Part shown: one piece after another, positions 23,554-36,222 of the stretch | Numbering within the stretch: position 1 is the first letter of the stretch | Layout: each line of letters begins with the position of its first letter | Assembly: GCA_035048815.1 (NCBI GenBank) | Contig: JAUCBN010000062.1 | Coordinates: 1,374,001-1,438,000 of the forward strand | Reading direction: 5' to 3' | DNA length: 64,000 bases | Origin: Abelmoschus esculentus | Taxonomy: Eukaryota > Streptophyta > Magnoliopsida > Malvales > Malvaceae | Notes under the pieces: model-generated | The model's input: only the letters and a program-made list of their open reading frames with translations | Databases searched by the model: none | What the model was told of the DNA's origin: nothing | Position numbers and translations under genes: made by a program

Positions 23554-25568
23554 ATGAGAGGGTCTGAGAAAAAAATATATTTTTTGTCTCCTCCGATCAA
23601 ATCATCTGCTTCTCCCAATGGTAAGATTTTCTCTGTTTCTTCCTCTCCGAGTCTTAATCTGGTGTTTCTTTTGTTTAGTTATTGTCTTTGAATGAGTAGG
23701 ATTTTTTGTTGAAAATTTTATTTAATTTGGAGTTTTTCCCTATGTTCAGATGAGAATGAAAGACCCAATCAGCAAATGGATTTGAATTTGCAGAAACCGG
23801 TGAAACAAACTGTGAAGAATTTCATGTCGCCCACTGTTTCCGCGGCTTCAAAGGTCTGTTTGCCAAGAAAGAAAGTCTTGGGTGAAAGAAATGAATCTCC
23901 AGGATCAAATTCCTTCATTACCCATTTCTCCAAATCCCCAGTTCTTATGAATTCCCCAAATCTTGATCCCAAAGAGCCTTTCTCCCAGAAGACACCATTG
24001 TCTTACAGTTCCAGAGATGGGACACCCTCACCGGGTCCTTATGACCCATTGAAGAATTATCTTTCACCAAGGCCTCAATTCCTAAGGTATGATCCGGATA
24101 GGCGAAAGGAGATCCTTTTACGCCTTGAAATGGAAGGCAAAGGGGATGATTCCACTTATGAATCTGATGAAGCTGACACTGTTTCTAGTGGCAATTCTTC
24201 TTCTTCACAAGAAGATGAAGAATTCAGTGATGAAAGTTATAGTCTTTTGGAAGAAGAAGATAAAGAATTCGACACAGAAAACAAAGAAGAGGAAGCAGCA
24301 TGGAGTCTGAGAGGAGCATTGAAATGTTCCCTTTTGTTGGTTATGTTGTTACTAAGTACATCATATATTTCTTCCATAAATTCCCCCGTCCCTGCTCCAT
24401 CTTTTGAGGTTCCTGCACTTGGTTTCCAAAATCATTCATTTGGAATAGCTGAGGGTTTTGAGGCTGGGAGTAAGTTCTTGCATGGAAGAGAAGAACAGTT
24501 GGGTTTGAGTTTCACTCAAACTATGGCAGATGAGGTAATTGAAGAGATGACAAAAAATGCTGACTCGGGACACCTAGTTAGCTTGGAGCTAGAGGATACA
24601 ATTGTTGAATCTGAGGAATTTGCTGAGAACAACATTGAGTTGCAAGAAATTGAAGATGAATTGGTGAAAATTGAGTTGCAGGAGATGGAAGAAACTGGGG
24701 AGCAGATCAAAGAAACCAAAGATGTAGTTGAAGAGGAATCGGTTGGGAACGAACTTCTGAAGAGATTGAATTCTTACAAGTTGATCATCAGGCAAGTCTT
24801 TTGTCTCAAGGAACAGAATCTTCAGATGAAGATATTCACAAGGAAACCAATGATACTGACATGGTTCAAGTCCTAATTATGCAAATCAGAAATGGCATAA
24901 GCATGGGAAGTGTGGTCACTAAGATGGAGAAGTGGGGAAAATCCATTGCTCATAATCTTCGAGTAATGCATCGACTGAATTGGCTCAACCAGCACATGGG
25001 AACTGAAATGTTTCTTAAAGTTATGCTCAGTTTTTCAACATGTGCTGCCATTGTTGCATCTTTTGTATTTGGCTTTAGCATCAGGAGAAAGGGAATTGCA
25101 TCAAAGCCATCTACGTCGGTGGATAAGCATTCGACCGAACCAGTTACCAAGGAGAAGCCAAGTCTGCCACTTCCTGCAGAAAGAGATGAGACAAAAAAGC
25201 TTGTCAATCCCAACACTATTTCGTTGTTCACTTCCTCTGCATTAAGGAGCCGAGCACCGTCGGTCGAGTTGTTGGCTGAATTCAACATCGGTGGAATAAG
25301 TAGATCAGTTAAGAGCTCAGCTATAAACAGCAGAATGAAAGACCAAGTGAGTAGCTATTCTTATTTTTCAGAAAAGGATTTGGCGAGCAACAAGGATCAA
25401 CAAGGATCCTCGGAGTTGTCTGCTGTAAACTCCAATTCATCTGAAAGATCGATGTCGACTGCCAATAAGAAGCGTTTAGGGACAGAGTTGGGAAGCAACA
25501 ATGATGTGATAACTCCGGTGAGGCGATCAACCAGAATCCGAAATCGTGCAGACGTTGTATCTCCATAA
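23554..25568 (+). CDS. Plant-specific two-TM transmembrane protein, frameshifted as read
   Basis: Resembles an uncharacterised plant transmembrane protein family (Arabidopsis At1g16630-like, from memory). Exon 1 is 23554-23620 and exon 2 starts at 23750. The N-terminal half is Ser/Pro-rich, with SPGPYDPLKNYLSPRPQFLR and RRKEILLRLEMEGKG, and is followed by an acidic stretch. TM1 is about 24316-24385 (ALKCSLLLVMLLLSTSYISS), then comes a long Glu-rich coiled-coil-like segment. The frame is then lost near 24745-24770. The other frame continues naturally from EEIEFLQVDHQASLLSQG. It holds TM2 (25020-25085, VMLSFSTCAAIVASFVFG) and the conserved end TPVRRSTRIRNRADVVSP. The indel is either a natural frameshift or an assembly error, and no intron would explain it. 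Without a correction the product would lose TM2 and the C-terminus. Confidence 0.75.
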
Positions 25569-25639
25569 ATGCATTGAAGAGTAGAGTTAGTACTTTGGGG
25601 CATTACTGGAAACAACCTCCATTGGCCGACTAGACTAAT

Positions 25640-26543
25640 AAGGATCGGTACTGAAGAGGCTTGTTATGGGCATGCTCCGCATTTGACTTGAGAAAGAAAG
25701 TCGGACATATTTCTGAACATCATCTAGGGAAAAGAGTTGAAGCAAATCCATATTATGAAAGGGCTTAAACAACAATGGATGAGCCTCATCAACATGTTCT
25801 TTGGGCGTCTGTATCCTACTTTTTACTGCATCATCATAAAAAATACAAATTGTGACACGAACTAACCAAGAGTACATCACTAACCTTGACAAGAAACGTA
25901 GAACCAATGGGCTCGGTGCCAATTCAATCACCATCCTTTGTTTTCACCTGCAGACCTGTAACTTCATTATCGTGAAGAATGGTCATGAAGCTCTTGCCAG
26001 TGTGATCGGGACATGCATGATGTCGTGTTCGTCTTCATGGAACCCTATAGTTGATGAGCCGAAGAAGACAATCAGTAGCTTCAATGTGGGACTCAAAGTA
26101 CTTTCCTACGCCATAGATTTCAAACACCATTCTTTTCACCACTCAATCCACCTCCGACACCAGCTTCGAGTACGCATGCATGTTTTCACTGATCAAACAA
26201 CTCCAAAGAGGGGGTTTAGGGTTAGGAGCTTTGAATTGTGAAAGAAATGGACACATGTATACCAGAAAGTTTGAAATAATGGTGGGGTTATCACTTATCA
26301 ATGCCTGTGCTTTCCGACAGAGGGATGCAAGGGTGTTTGAAATAATCAAAATAGGGTATGTCTGAAGTGATCTGAACCTTAATCCGTGTAGGAAGATTGA
26401 ACAACTGTTGCAAAGAGAGGAAAACATCACCCTGAAGATATGAAGAAACTTTGTCGTACGTTGCCATGAAGCACCGGTATTGCTCGAACACTGTTCAAAC
26501 GTCGTTGCAGTTGGAGATCCAAAGACTACGTAATATTCTTCAG
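25640..26543 (-). pseudogene. 2-oxoglutarate-dependent dioxygenase pseudogene (AOP-like)
   Basis: On the minus strand, pieces of a plant 2OG/Fe(II) dioxygenase run in order but in different frames with stops. An N-terminal piece (FEQYRCFMATYDKVSSYLQG, then LSLQQLFNLPTRIKV) is at 26490-26320. The middle (VVKRMVFEIYGVGKYFESHI) is at about 26140-26080. SFMTILHDNEVTGLQVKTKDG is at about 26000-25920, and a C-terminal piece (PKEHVDEAHPLLFKPF) is at about 25810-25750. The HxD...H iron-site region is damaged or missing. It matches my memory of AOP1-like/DAO-like dioxygenases. It lies between two intact transcription units and is not functional. Confidence 0.75.
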
Positions 26544-26828
26544 TTTAAGACTCTTAAAGGAGAAGAAAAGATTGAAATTCAAATAATTTATTTTCATTTG
26601 GTTTTTGCATTAAAACTTCAACACTTCTGCATGTTTCTATTTCATGTGATATAGTTACTTCATGAGCTCTAACTAGTAACTACACCAGCACCTTATAGAT
26701 GAACGAAAACTTCTAGAATGACAAGGATTACAAACCAAAAAATAAAAATAGAACTTCAAGGACTGGTTAAAACTGTTTGTTTTTTTCGTTTTTATAACAA
26801 GGTGGTAAATGCAGAGGCGTTCTCGTGT

Positions 26829-29800
26829 TCACCGGTAGCTTTGGTAGGCAGGGTTGTACATGCAGTTCTCGGCATACTTCACAAGATTGTGGGGCTGAGG
26901 TTGGCGAGTAGCCAAACCTATCAAACAATGGGATACATTAGGTGGGAGTTGCATGTCGTATCATGTAATCGACTGGGAAAGAATTTTACCAAGTTCGTAT
27001 GCTTTAGCTGCGACATTGGCTGCAATATGGGCAGAAATCTTTCTGATATTTCTGAATGGTGGGTAAATGAGTCCCTTGTCGAAGTTCTCCTGCGTCACCT
27101 GTGCAGCCAAAGCCTCAGCTGCGCAAAGAAACAAGGAAAATGTTACAACAAAGAATTTATCCATAGCATCTTGCACTCAGTGTTATCAGTCGAAACTCCT
27201 AAATATGAACTTACAGGCTGCAAGAAGCATATCCTCGTGAACACGGATTGCACCAGACATAATTAGACCCAGACCGAGGCCAGGGAAGATGTATGCATTA
27301 TTTGCCTGTAGGAGAGAAAGATAACAAACTCAAATTAGCCCTCAAATTCAATGCAAGACAAAACCAAATATAGAGGTAAAACCTCTTTAAGTACTACCTG
27401 CCCAGGCACAAAAACTCTTCCGTTGTATTCTACAGGATCAAATGGGCTTCCACTGGCAAAAATGGCTCGACCCTGAACACGAACAAAAAAGCAAATAACA
27501 TTTTGATGTTACATTGTCAACAGTATATTTCAGAAAGGTTGAAAGAAAATTATAGGTTGAATGTTAAGAAAACACAACAAAACCTGCATGATCGATTTAC
27601 CTGACTCCATGTATATGCTTCTTCAGCAGTACATTCAGATTGTGAAGTTGGATTAGAAAGTGAGAATATAATAGGTTTCTGCAAGCTCACATAAACAACG
27701 GATCAGTTTAGGTTGATCGTTTAACTTATTAGTAAAGCAAATTTATGCGGAGAGATGCGGTACTTCATTCAAGGTTGCCATAGCCTCAACCACTTCTTTG
27801 GTAAATGTCCTTCCTACTCCTGATGTGCCGATCAACACCGTTGGTTTGATTCCCTGTCAAAATAAGACAAAAGAATGAAAGAGTCTAAGAACCTTTCTTT
27901 TATTTGAGAAGTGAAGAAAGGAAGAGAAATGGGAGAGATTTCACACCTTAACAGCATCGACAAGATTCTTGACCGGTTCACGATCGTGAGCCCAGGGCTT
28001 TTTGAAATGCTGAAGTGAATCCATACGGGATTTAACAATCAAACCCTGCAAAAAGAACAAAATGAATGCAACATGTAATCACTAGAATGAAGAACCATAT
28101 GCTTTTAAAAAAAGACAAATTAGATTTTTACTACCTTGGAGTCCACGAGCGAAATCTTCTTACGAGCTTCTTTGAGGGGCATATTTGTCTGCATGTATAG
28201 TCTCAAGTATTATCTCCAATGATTTATGGCATGACGTACATCTACTACAAAACATATTATAAAAACTATGATCATTAATGCTAAAAGTAAAACCTGTTTT
28301 GAAATTTCAAGAGCTATAAGTTCCGCTATGCCAGTGCCAGCCTGCAGATCACCAAATACAAAGTCAGGTATGGCAATAATACGGAGAATGCACAGGGTAA
28401 CAAAAAATAGAGAGTGGAATCAAGGACTTCCAACAATCTGCAGCAGCAACTCACCTCTCCAGCACCAAGGAATAAGAACCTATGATCAGCCAAGGTTCCA
28501 CCACCAACTTTTAGGGCAGCAACAAGCCCTGCAAGGACCACGGATGCCGTTCCCTGCAAAAAGGGTAATTTACGTAATTCATAAATGAAATGCTTATGCT
28601 TAATTGATTTAATAAAATTAAACTTAAATGCTAACCTGAATGTCATCATTGAAAACCAGATGAGTTGTACTATATTTAGCAAGCAAATCAAATGCATTGT
28701 GGTTTGCGAAATCTTCAAACTGCAAAAACCGTTCAAGATTTAGAAATCATTAATGATTCAACTTAACATGTAAACAAACACATAAGTCTAGTAATACATC
28801 CAATATTGCATAGATGTCTTTGCACGAGTCAACTTGCCTGAATGAGAACTTTCTCCCCATAGGTCTGTTTGACCGCAGTCATGAATTCATGCATAAGTTC
28901 AGCATACTCCTAGAGTCAAAAAGAGCAAAAAACTCTTTAGTACAATTGTTTTGATTACCTCCATAACAAAAATGAAGCTAGTTTAAGCTTTTGTACCTGC
29001 CCAGTAGCTCTTCTTTGCCTAAGCCCTATATAAAACTCGTCATTCAACAATTTCTCATTGTTCGTACCCACATCAATGGTTACTGGCAAGCACTGCAAAC
29101 AGAAAGTTATAGCTCATTATAATGCTTTTCAAAATTCATAACCTCTTACTGAGAGCAATATGCAAGGAACTGCCATCGTTTCTTAACAATAAAGCAAAGG
29201 GTAGTATTTACTCATCGTTACATATACTTACAGCCGAAGGACGAACCCCTCCTAGTGCTGTGTATAGAGAAAGCTTCCCTATCGGTATTCCCATTCCCTG
29301 AGAACACAAATTCCAATTTAGAAGTCAAAGATACATGAGAGAGAGAGAGGGAGGGAGACAGTTAACGATGCATGTCCCCATGTATTTATACCTGACAGCC
29401 AAGGTCCCCTAGACCCAAAATCCTTTCCCCATCAGTGACAACGATGACTTGAATATTCCTCTGAGGCCAATTTCTCAGAACTTCACGAATCTTCCCCCTA
29501 TAGAAGGATACATATCAGAGTAATATACCGTGAAAGAAGGTGGAATTCAAGAATGCCATCTATAATCTGAGGAACTAGTTCTCGTGTGACGAACGTACTT
29601 TTCTTTCAAACTGATAAAAAGACCCTGAGGGCGCCTGAAGATGCTCCCATATTTCTGGCAAGCTTGACCAACTGTTGGAGTATAGACAACTGGCAGTAAC
29701 TCTTCAACGTTGTTGATGAGAAGTTTGTAGAATAGTCGTTCATTTAACTCCTGAAAATCAAAGTAAAACAGAAATGGATTCAAGTGTTCAAGTCTTTCAT

Positions 29801-31197
29801 GGAGATAAATAAAAGCACAAAGCATTATTGCTTTGAAATCAAGAAACATGCAGAGATAATTCCAACCAAAATTCCACGATATTACCTGCAAATCCATCAT
29901 GGCCATGTACTTCTGCAGAGGAACTTGATACTTGCGGATGCTATGCATCATTTTCTTCACCTGGCAAATAATAGTAACTTAGTTCATTAAAATATTGCAT
30001 GGTTAAATGAAAACAAACAAAATTCAACAAGAATGATTCGAATAAAGGTAAAAACCATGTACAAGCAAAGTAGATGACCTGAAGGTCTTGGGAAATAACC
30101 GTTGGGGGAAGAAGACCGCGTAAGTAATAAGCATCTCTTTCTTTCTCATTGAAGGCAAGTCCTTTGTTGTGGTGAGGATCTCGCAACAACGCATACCCAC
30201 TGCAGCAGACAAAGGAGCCAAGACTGTGAAAGAATTCGAAACTCGAAAGCAAATTCGTATCCGATTTTGATATTAGAGTAGTTCACTAAACATATCATTC
30301 GTTTAGCATCATCGGAATTCCATACGAAACAACAAATGGAAGGCCTGAATTGGTAAAAATTATTGATGGTCACAAGATCAAGATCTATCATTGAATCAGA
30401 GTCCACAACAAAGACATCAAAATAAAATAAGACCAAAAACTCAGACAAAGACAATGATACTAGATCTGAAAAACATATATTAAGCACATAACAAAGAACA
30501 AGACAAAAGCAAAAAAAAAAAGGAAAGGAAAGGAAAAATACAAAGAACTATTGTGAAAGAGAAGGCAATAAAATCTTACCTAGCGACAGAGAGAGACCAA
30601 GGGGTGATAAGTTGATCATCGGTAGCGGCTTCATCGTAGGATACCTCAGAGTCTTCGCCGGAGACGGTAGAATTGGGGTCCACGTCAGCAAAGGAAGAAG
30701 TGTCATCTTCTTTAATTTCTTCCAATGGATTGTTGTTGTTCTCAATCAAAACGCTACTGTTTCGGTCCCTGTTGGGGCCTAAAGCCGTCACTTTGACTGA
30801 AGCTGGTGGCAGCTTCTTCAACTTGTAAGAGAAAGGGCTTGACGACCCCGAAATGCCAGCGTTGTTCTGTTTCAAAAAAAAAAAAAAAAGTGGGTAACAA
30901 AATTGAAATGAAAAAACAAATAATTTACCGTAAATCTGAGATCTTTATAGAGAGAAGAGAAAAAAAACTATGAAAAAGGAACCTGAACAACAAAGAACAA
31001 AAACAAAGGCAAAATTCATGTGATTTTCAAAGTAGAAAAAGATTAGTGAAAGAAAAAAAATAACATGAAAGAGATGATTTAACATCTTCTAAGCTTTAGG
31101 ATCAAATTCTAGGAAATGGGTGTTGGAGAAACAGCCAAAATGAACAATGGGTTGATTAACAAATTACCAGAAAACAGCTTCTGTGCAGGGAGATCAT
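26829..31197 (-). CDS. NADP-ME4: NADP-dependent malic enzyme, chloroplast type
   Basis: Oxidatively decarboxylates malate to pyruvate and CO2 with NADP+. About 20 exons run from 31197 to 26829 and give roughly 650 residues. Exon 1 (31197-31168) encodes only MISLHRSCFL. Exon 2 (30866-30580) adds a Ser-rich stretch, and together they look like a plastid transit peptide plus acidic linker. Conserved blocks follow in order: [89 protein letters not shown], the NADP-binding FLGAGEAGTG (split between exons at 28452 and 28341), FSLSNPTSQSECTAEEAY and VFVPGQANNAYIFPGLGLG. It ends YNPAYQSYR. The catalytic Tyr in VYTPT and the lysine and acidic metal ligands are retained. The N-terminal extension favours the plastid isoform over cytosolic ones. 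The gene looks intact; the isoform number is tentative. Confidence 0.93.
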
Positions 31198-31330
31198 GGT
31201 GACAGAAAAATGTGGAAAGACAAAAGTCTTAAACTTTGAATTTCTGGGAAACTTTGAAGTTTTCTCTCAATAGAAACGAGCCAGGCAAGGATAGGAGATG
31301 AAGAGACTTTGGCGGAGAATCTGAGATGGA

Positions 31331-31338
31331 TTTATATA
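31331..31338 (-). promoter_or_regulatory. Candidate TATA box of the malic enzyme gene
   Basis: TATATAAA on the minus strand, about 135 bp upstream of the start codon, in otherwise mixed sequence. The position is plausible for a TATA box with a 5' UTR of about 100 nt. Confidence 0.5.
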
Positions 31339-31399
31339 AAGCTATTCCCTTCCCCCTTCCCTTGCTGGTTTTGAGTGTGTGAGAGAGAAAGAGAAAGTA

Positions 31400-33545
31400 A
31401 ATAGGTCAGGATGTATCCTATAAAAATGTGTCCTTTTTTCCCCTTCTCTTCAGACTTTTCTGCTGCATGGAAATTACAACCTGGTGGCTATTTTTGGGTG
31501 TTTATTACGAGAGCGCCACCACCATCATCACGACATCACCGTCGAGATGTGGGTCCCAACTCCCAACCTGTTTATGAGTTCCGTTTTTATGGTAAATTTG
31601 GTGTATTTTTTAGGTGTCGGAGTTTAATGAGTTTCAGTTTGGTTTTTTTCTGAACAAACCTTCGTCTGCCATTTAAGCAGATGACAGAAAACAGAATGAA
31701 ACACAGACGCTGATTGGTCCTCAACTTGCAGCCTCAAAATCAAATTAATAATTAATTATGTAATTCACTGAAAATATATAAAATTATATATTTTTTTATT
31801 TATCAAATATAATCTTATATTTGACAACTTTTAGTGACAATTCTTATAATGGATCGAAAATATTTTTTTTTTGAAAAGAGAAAGTGATTATTTTTATTAG
31901 GGCATCGCTTGTTTTTTTAATCTAGTTTATTTTTATTATTTTTGGATATTATAGAAGTTTTAATAAATTATATTATTATTTTTACTTTTATTTATTAATA
32001 AAATTATCAGCGTGTAAAAAACTATAAATCTTAAAAATTAGAAATTGTATAGTATAATTAGGAGTGTAAATAACTCGACTCGAGTCGAGTTTGAGTAGTG
32101 CTAATATTGGTTCAGTTCGTTAAGATTTTAAGTCGAGTTCAAGCTTGATTAATTTTAATCGAACTTGAAAATTTTGAGCTTGACTCAATTAGTTAAGAAC
32201 TCGAGTCAAGTTCAAGCTTTATTCGAGCCCTATCGAGTAAAGTGTTGATCAACATTTGATCTTGTTAGACTCGAGTAACTCTTAATTGTCACGTCTCATT
32301 TAAAGCTTTACGAAGAAAAAAAATTTTCATACACAAATTGTGTAAACTCAAACTTATTAATTTTAGAGCTTAAATCTTTTATCACTTCATTCGTAATTTT
32401 ATAAACAACAAATAAAACATGCACTATATAATGTATCTAACAAAAAGTTGTAATGATATGTATTAGTGTAATATTTATGTTTTATATATGCTAAATGTGT
32501 GATTAATTTTAAGATAATCATATTCATGCTGTTTTTTTAGTAATATATTTTAATTATTTTTCATTTAAAAAATATGATACAAACATTAAGTATAAGGACA
32601 AATTAAATTGTGGGGAAGTTCTATGAAAGAATATATAGTGTGATCCTCCTACTACTTTCATTCTCTTTGGTAAAACAAAAAAGAGTTTAGAAAAAGTTTT
32701 TTAATTTAAATATAATTGTCCAAAAAATAATTATTAAATTAATATTTATTTTTAATTATTTATCAAAATATTACTTTATTTTATCACATAAGTAAAAACT
32801 TAATTTTTCAATCGTGCTTAAAAAAACACGTTGGACGAAGGTAAATGTGTTTTTTTTTAACTTAAAGAGTAGAAAAAAATTACTTTTAATAAATAATAAA
32901 TATTAATATTTATTTTAACAGTTTACTATTTTTTGAATAATAAACCATATTTTTATTAAAAAATAATTACCTCACGTAACTTATTTTCCATCCTTCGTCG
33001 CTTATGAGAGATTATTAGATAAACTTTTTTTCATTACGTCATCTATGATTCAAGTAATAAAATCGTTTATTTTTAAATAATTATTTAATAACTGTTCACC
33101 CACTAATTACATATAAAAAAAGATAATAATTATTTTTAAAAAAAAAATAAAATAAATGATCTAATTAATTAGGAACATTAAGGTAATTAATTTATTAACT
33201 ACTACCAAGTTGAGTTGTTGGACCAACTAATCATCCTATTTACCCTTCCCTTTTTACCCCTGGGGAATTGATTATTAAATCGAGTCAAAAAAGGCTAGCA
33301 TTCATCCCACGTTATAAAGTGATGAATTTGACCCGATCGAGAGATATTAGAATTTTTATAATAAAATTTTAAATTTAAATTTATTTTTATAATTTAATAT
33401 ATATATAATTTTAATATAATCTTTTATAAATTTATGTATTTAACATAAAATTTTGCGTATATTTCTGGTTTAATAGTAAATAATAATATACTTAAGGCTT
33501 AGACTTTACTTCACCGTCTTCATTTTCTCATCTATAATCTAGTTC
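31400..33545. other. AT-rich intergenic DNA
   Basis: Upstream region of the malic enzyme gene, then AT-rich repeats. A partial hAT-like element begins at 32059. From 32600 to 33480 it is AT-rich without recognisable features. Confidence 0.45.
32059..32275. mobile_element. Partial hAT-like element
   Basis: Begins TAGGAGTGTAAATAACTC and is filled with ACTCGAGTCGAG-type repeats, as in the family copy at 2440. The other end was not found. Confidence 0.5.
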
Positions 33546-34125
33546 TAGGGGTGCTTAACATGTTGAGCAACTCGTGAATTGCTCGAACTCGACTAGATTA
33601 AAATTCGATGAATACTCGACTCGATACCTTAACGAGTTGAATCGAGCAAAGTCTAACTTGGCTCAATAAGTTCGCGAGCAACTCATTAATTTTTTAAAAT
33701 ATTTTTTAATAATTACTTTAAAATAATTTCATTCAAAAAAAATTTAAATAATGATTATTAATGTGTGAATTGTTACTTTAATTTTAAAATGTTAGCTTGG
33801 TGTATTTATAGAATGTTACTTTTGAATTTAGACTTTAAAAATGTTTTATACACTTTTTTTATATTTTTGGTTAAATTTATTAATTTAAGTTAATACTAAG
33901 CCTCATATCGTATTACTAAATTTTACTTTTAGTTAAAAATAAGGTAAGTTTTTAATGAGTTTAACAAGCAAAAAATTAAGCTTAACGAGCAACGAGTCGA
34001 GTTGAACAACAAAATATTTTAACGAGCTTGACGAGCAACGATTTAAATCGAACAACAAAATTTTTTAACGAATACAAATCGAACAATACTTAACTCGCGA
34101 TCGACTCGCTCGATAAGCACCCCTG
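33546..34125. mobile_element. hAT-like non-autonomous element, copy 2
   Basis: A 580-bp element with ends TAGGGGTGCTTA / TAAGCACCCCTG. The flanks TCTAGTTC and TTTAGCTC agree at 6 of 8 positions, a decayed 8-bp duplication. ACTCGA, AACGAGCAACGAG and similar repeats fill both ends. Confidence 0.75.
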
Positions 34126-36222
34126 TTTAGCTCCTTTGTATTTGTTCATGGGTTCGGAGGCATTCATTTAAATAAATGGTAGTTCAGATTTTGGGGTTAA
34201 GTGGAATTCGTCTAAATAAAATATTATCAAAAGTAAGAAATTATAATTGAAAAATATACAATATTCATAAAGTTATAAAAAAAAAACATGATTAAAAATT
34301 CTAATTTTTTAAATTATAAATAAAGTAGTTTAAATTAAGAAAGTTGTTCATAATTGTTGTTGCAACAATTTAAAGAATGTAAATTTGAGTGTGTTAAATG
34401 TATAAATATTTTAGTAAAAATAATTTTATAATATTTGTTTTAAAATATATTTTTAATTATTAAATATTAATCATTCAGTTAATGTATTGATATTATTGAT
34501 GCTCGAACTCGTAATCTTTAAAAATAACAACTATTTTTTAATCACTAAAACTAAATAATTCGTGTTATATCTGATGTAATTTCAAATCTATTTATTTAAA
34601 ATGGGATATAGAAAGATATATTTAGTGGCTAATTTATGGATTTATTTTACTTCTCTCTACCCGTAGGAAAATTCTAGTTATTTTTCAAGCTTTCTCAGCT
34701 GGTCACTAGCCAGTAGCCACCAGTTCCTCGACAAAATAATCTTCTTCTCCACGTGGTTGGTCGTCAAATCTCCTTATGATGAGGTGGTCTGGTCTACCCA
34801 TCATTTTTAGCTTTCTTCTTCACCTTCATGAATCAGATTTTTGAGAGACTGTCGTGCTGCTGTCGGTTTTCTTCTATTCTTGATGGGTGGCTGGCTTGTC
34901 TCGATGAGGTTGAGACGTAAGGCATAGCCTCCGATCTATTGTCGTTTTGTTTTCGAGCCCTTAACTTTCAGTGTCGATCGCGAGCGGTGGGTGCGATCTG
35001 GTTCTCTCTGCGCTCCTCTGCCCCGTTTGCCGCCGATAGTGGCTGAAGTTTGTGCCTCTGCCTCCTTTCCTTCAGACATGGACAATTCCAAATCTATGCG
35101 ACGGTCTGCCGAAAGCTCACTCTGGCATTCCTATTAACCGTCTTCAACATCCGGTGTCCCCCCAGAGTGACATGTCTTTGTTGGGTTCGCGCTCACCATG
35201 GCTTTCGTCGATGGTGGTCGTCTCTGTCTTGTTTTTCTAGGTTGTGCTTGTCGGCTGTCGCCATTGTTTTAGCTCTGCTGATTTTGTTCCTTGTTTTGTT
35301 TCTTTGCCAGTTCACTGTTTTATTTTGTTTCATGTTTTTCTAGGTTTGAAACTTAAACATTAATTAAATGACAGCAAACAATATAAACTAATGAAATAAT
35401 TTTTTTCTGAGTATTAATTCCATTTACAATTAGTTATAAGAAATAAAAATTCTATAAATTCCATTGAAAAGAAAAATAAGCATACATTATAAGAATTTGT
35501 TTGCTTTTATGCATAACCCTGGAAATTTTATATGGTAAAACTCGTATACCTGTAACCTGTAAAGGAGCTTACGTACAATTTTACCATTAAGGCCAGAAGC
35601 CTTGTCACGCCGTCCCCTAGCCCCTAGGCTAGCCTCTGCTTGGAAGTGGTTTATTTGTTGAACGGACGCTTGGTGGGAGTTGGAACGCGTAGGCAAATGC
35701 AAAGGGGAGTTAGGTCGGAGGGTGGTGGTGGACCATGCCGCCTTGAAACAGCTGCTAGTGGCTGTGGCCACAGCCCCACACTCTAAGGTCAATGAGTGGT
35801 CACTTTTGCCTGCTGGTGGCGTGGAGTACTATGTGGCCGCTACCAAGTACCAACATTTATGTAATGGGAATTTCAATATCAATAAAAAGAGTTGATGGAG
35901 GGAGGTGGACAGGTCAATTCTTTGCATTGATTCCCTGATTAAACAGAGCCATTTCCACTCTCAGCTGATGGAAGTTCAGCAGCGACCAAGATCACAACAA
36001 CTACCCCACGAAAAATGATTGAGCTGGGCGGAGTTGAATTGAGTTGAGTTGGGCTAGATTTGCATGTTGAGTGACACTCGCTGAAGAGACGGTTTAGAAA
36101 TCCAAAACCTCCCCATCTTCTCTTATTACATCATAATCAACCTCAAATCAACACACAACACAAAAGTTTACTATTGAAGATTCTGTGTCTGTCGTAAAAG
36201 ATTGTAAGATTTTTGGTCAGAA
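34126..36222. other. Intergenic region, partly GC-rich
   Basis: A SINE-like fragment lies at about 34430-34560. From about 34680 to 35340 and again at 35560-35830 the sequence is clearly GC-richer than its surroundings and has short open frames with no recognised domain. This could be a degenerate retroelement 5' region or an unrecognised exon set. Bases 36000-36220 are the presumed promoter and 5' UTR of the SAWADEE gene. Confidence 0.4.
34430..34560 (-). repeat. SINE-like dispersed repeat, degenerate
   Basis: On the minus strand it has a TTTAGTGATTAAAAA box-A-like stretch and then GAGTTCGAGCATCAATAATA, the same order as in the copy at 57776. Confidence 0.45.

Noticed and set aside
26718..27266. 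182-codon plus-strand frame at the end of the malic enzyme gene
   Set aside because: Antisense to three conserved malic enzyme exons and their introns; no family resemblance of its own.
35050..35343. Hydrophobic 97-codon frame as a possible membrane protein
   Set aside because: Cys/Phe/Leu-rich composition comes from T-rich DNA; no start context, splice context or homologous motif.
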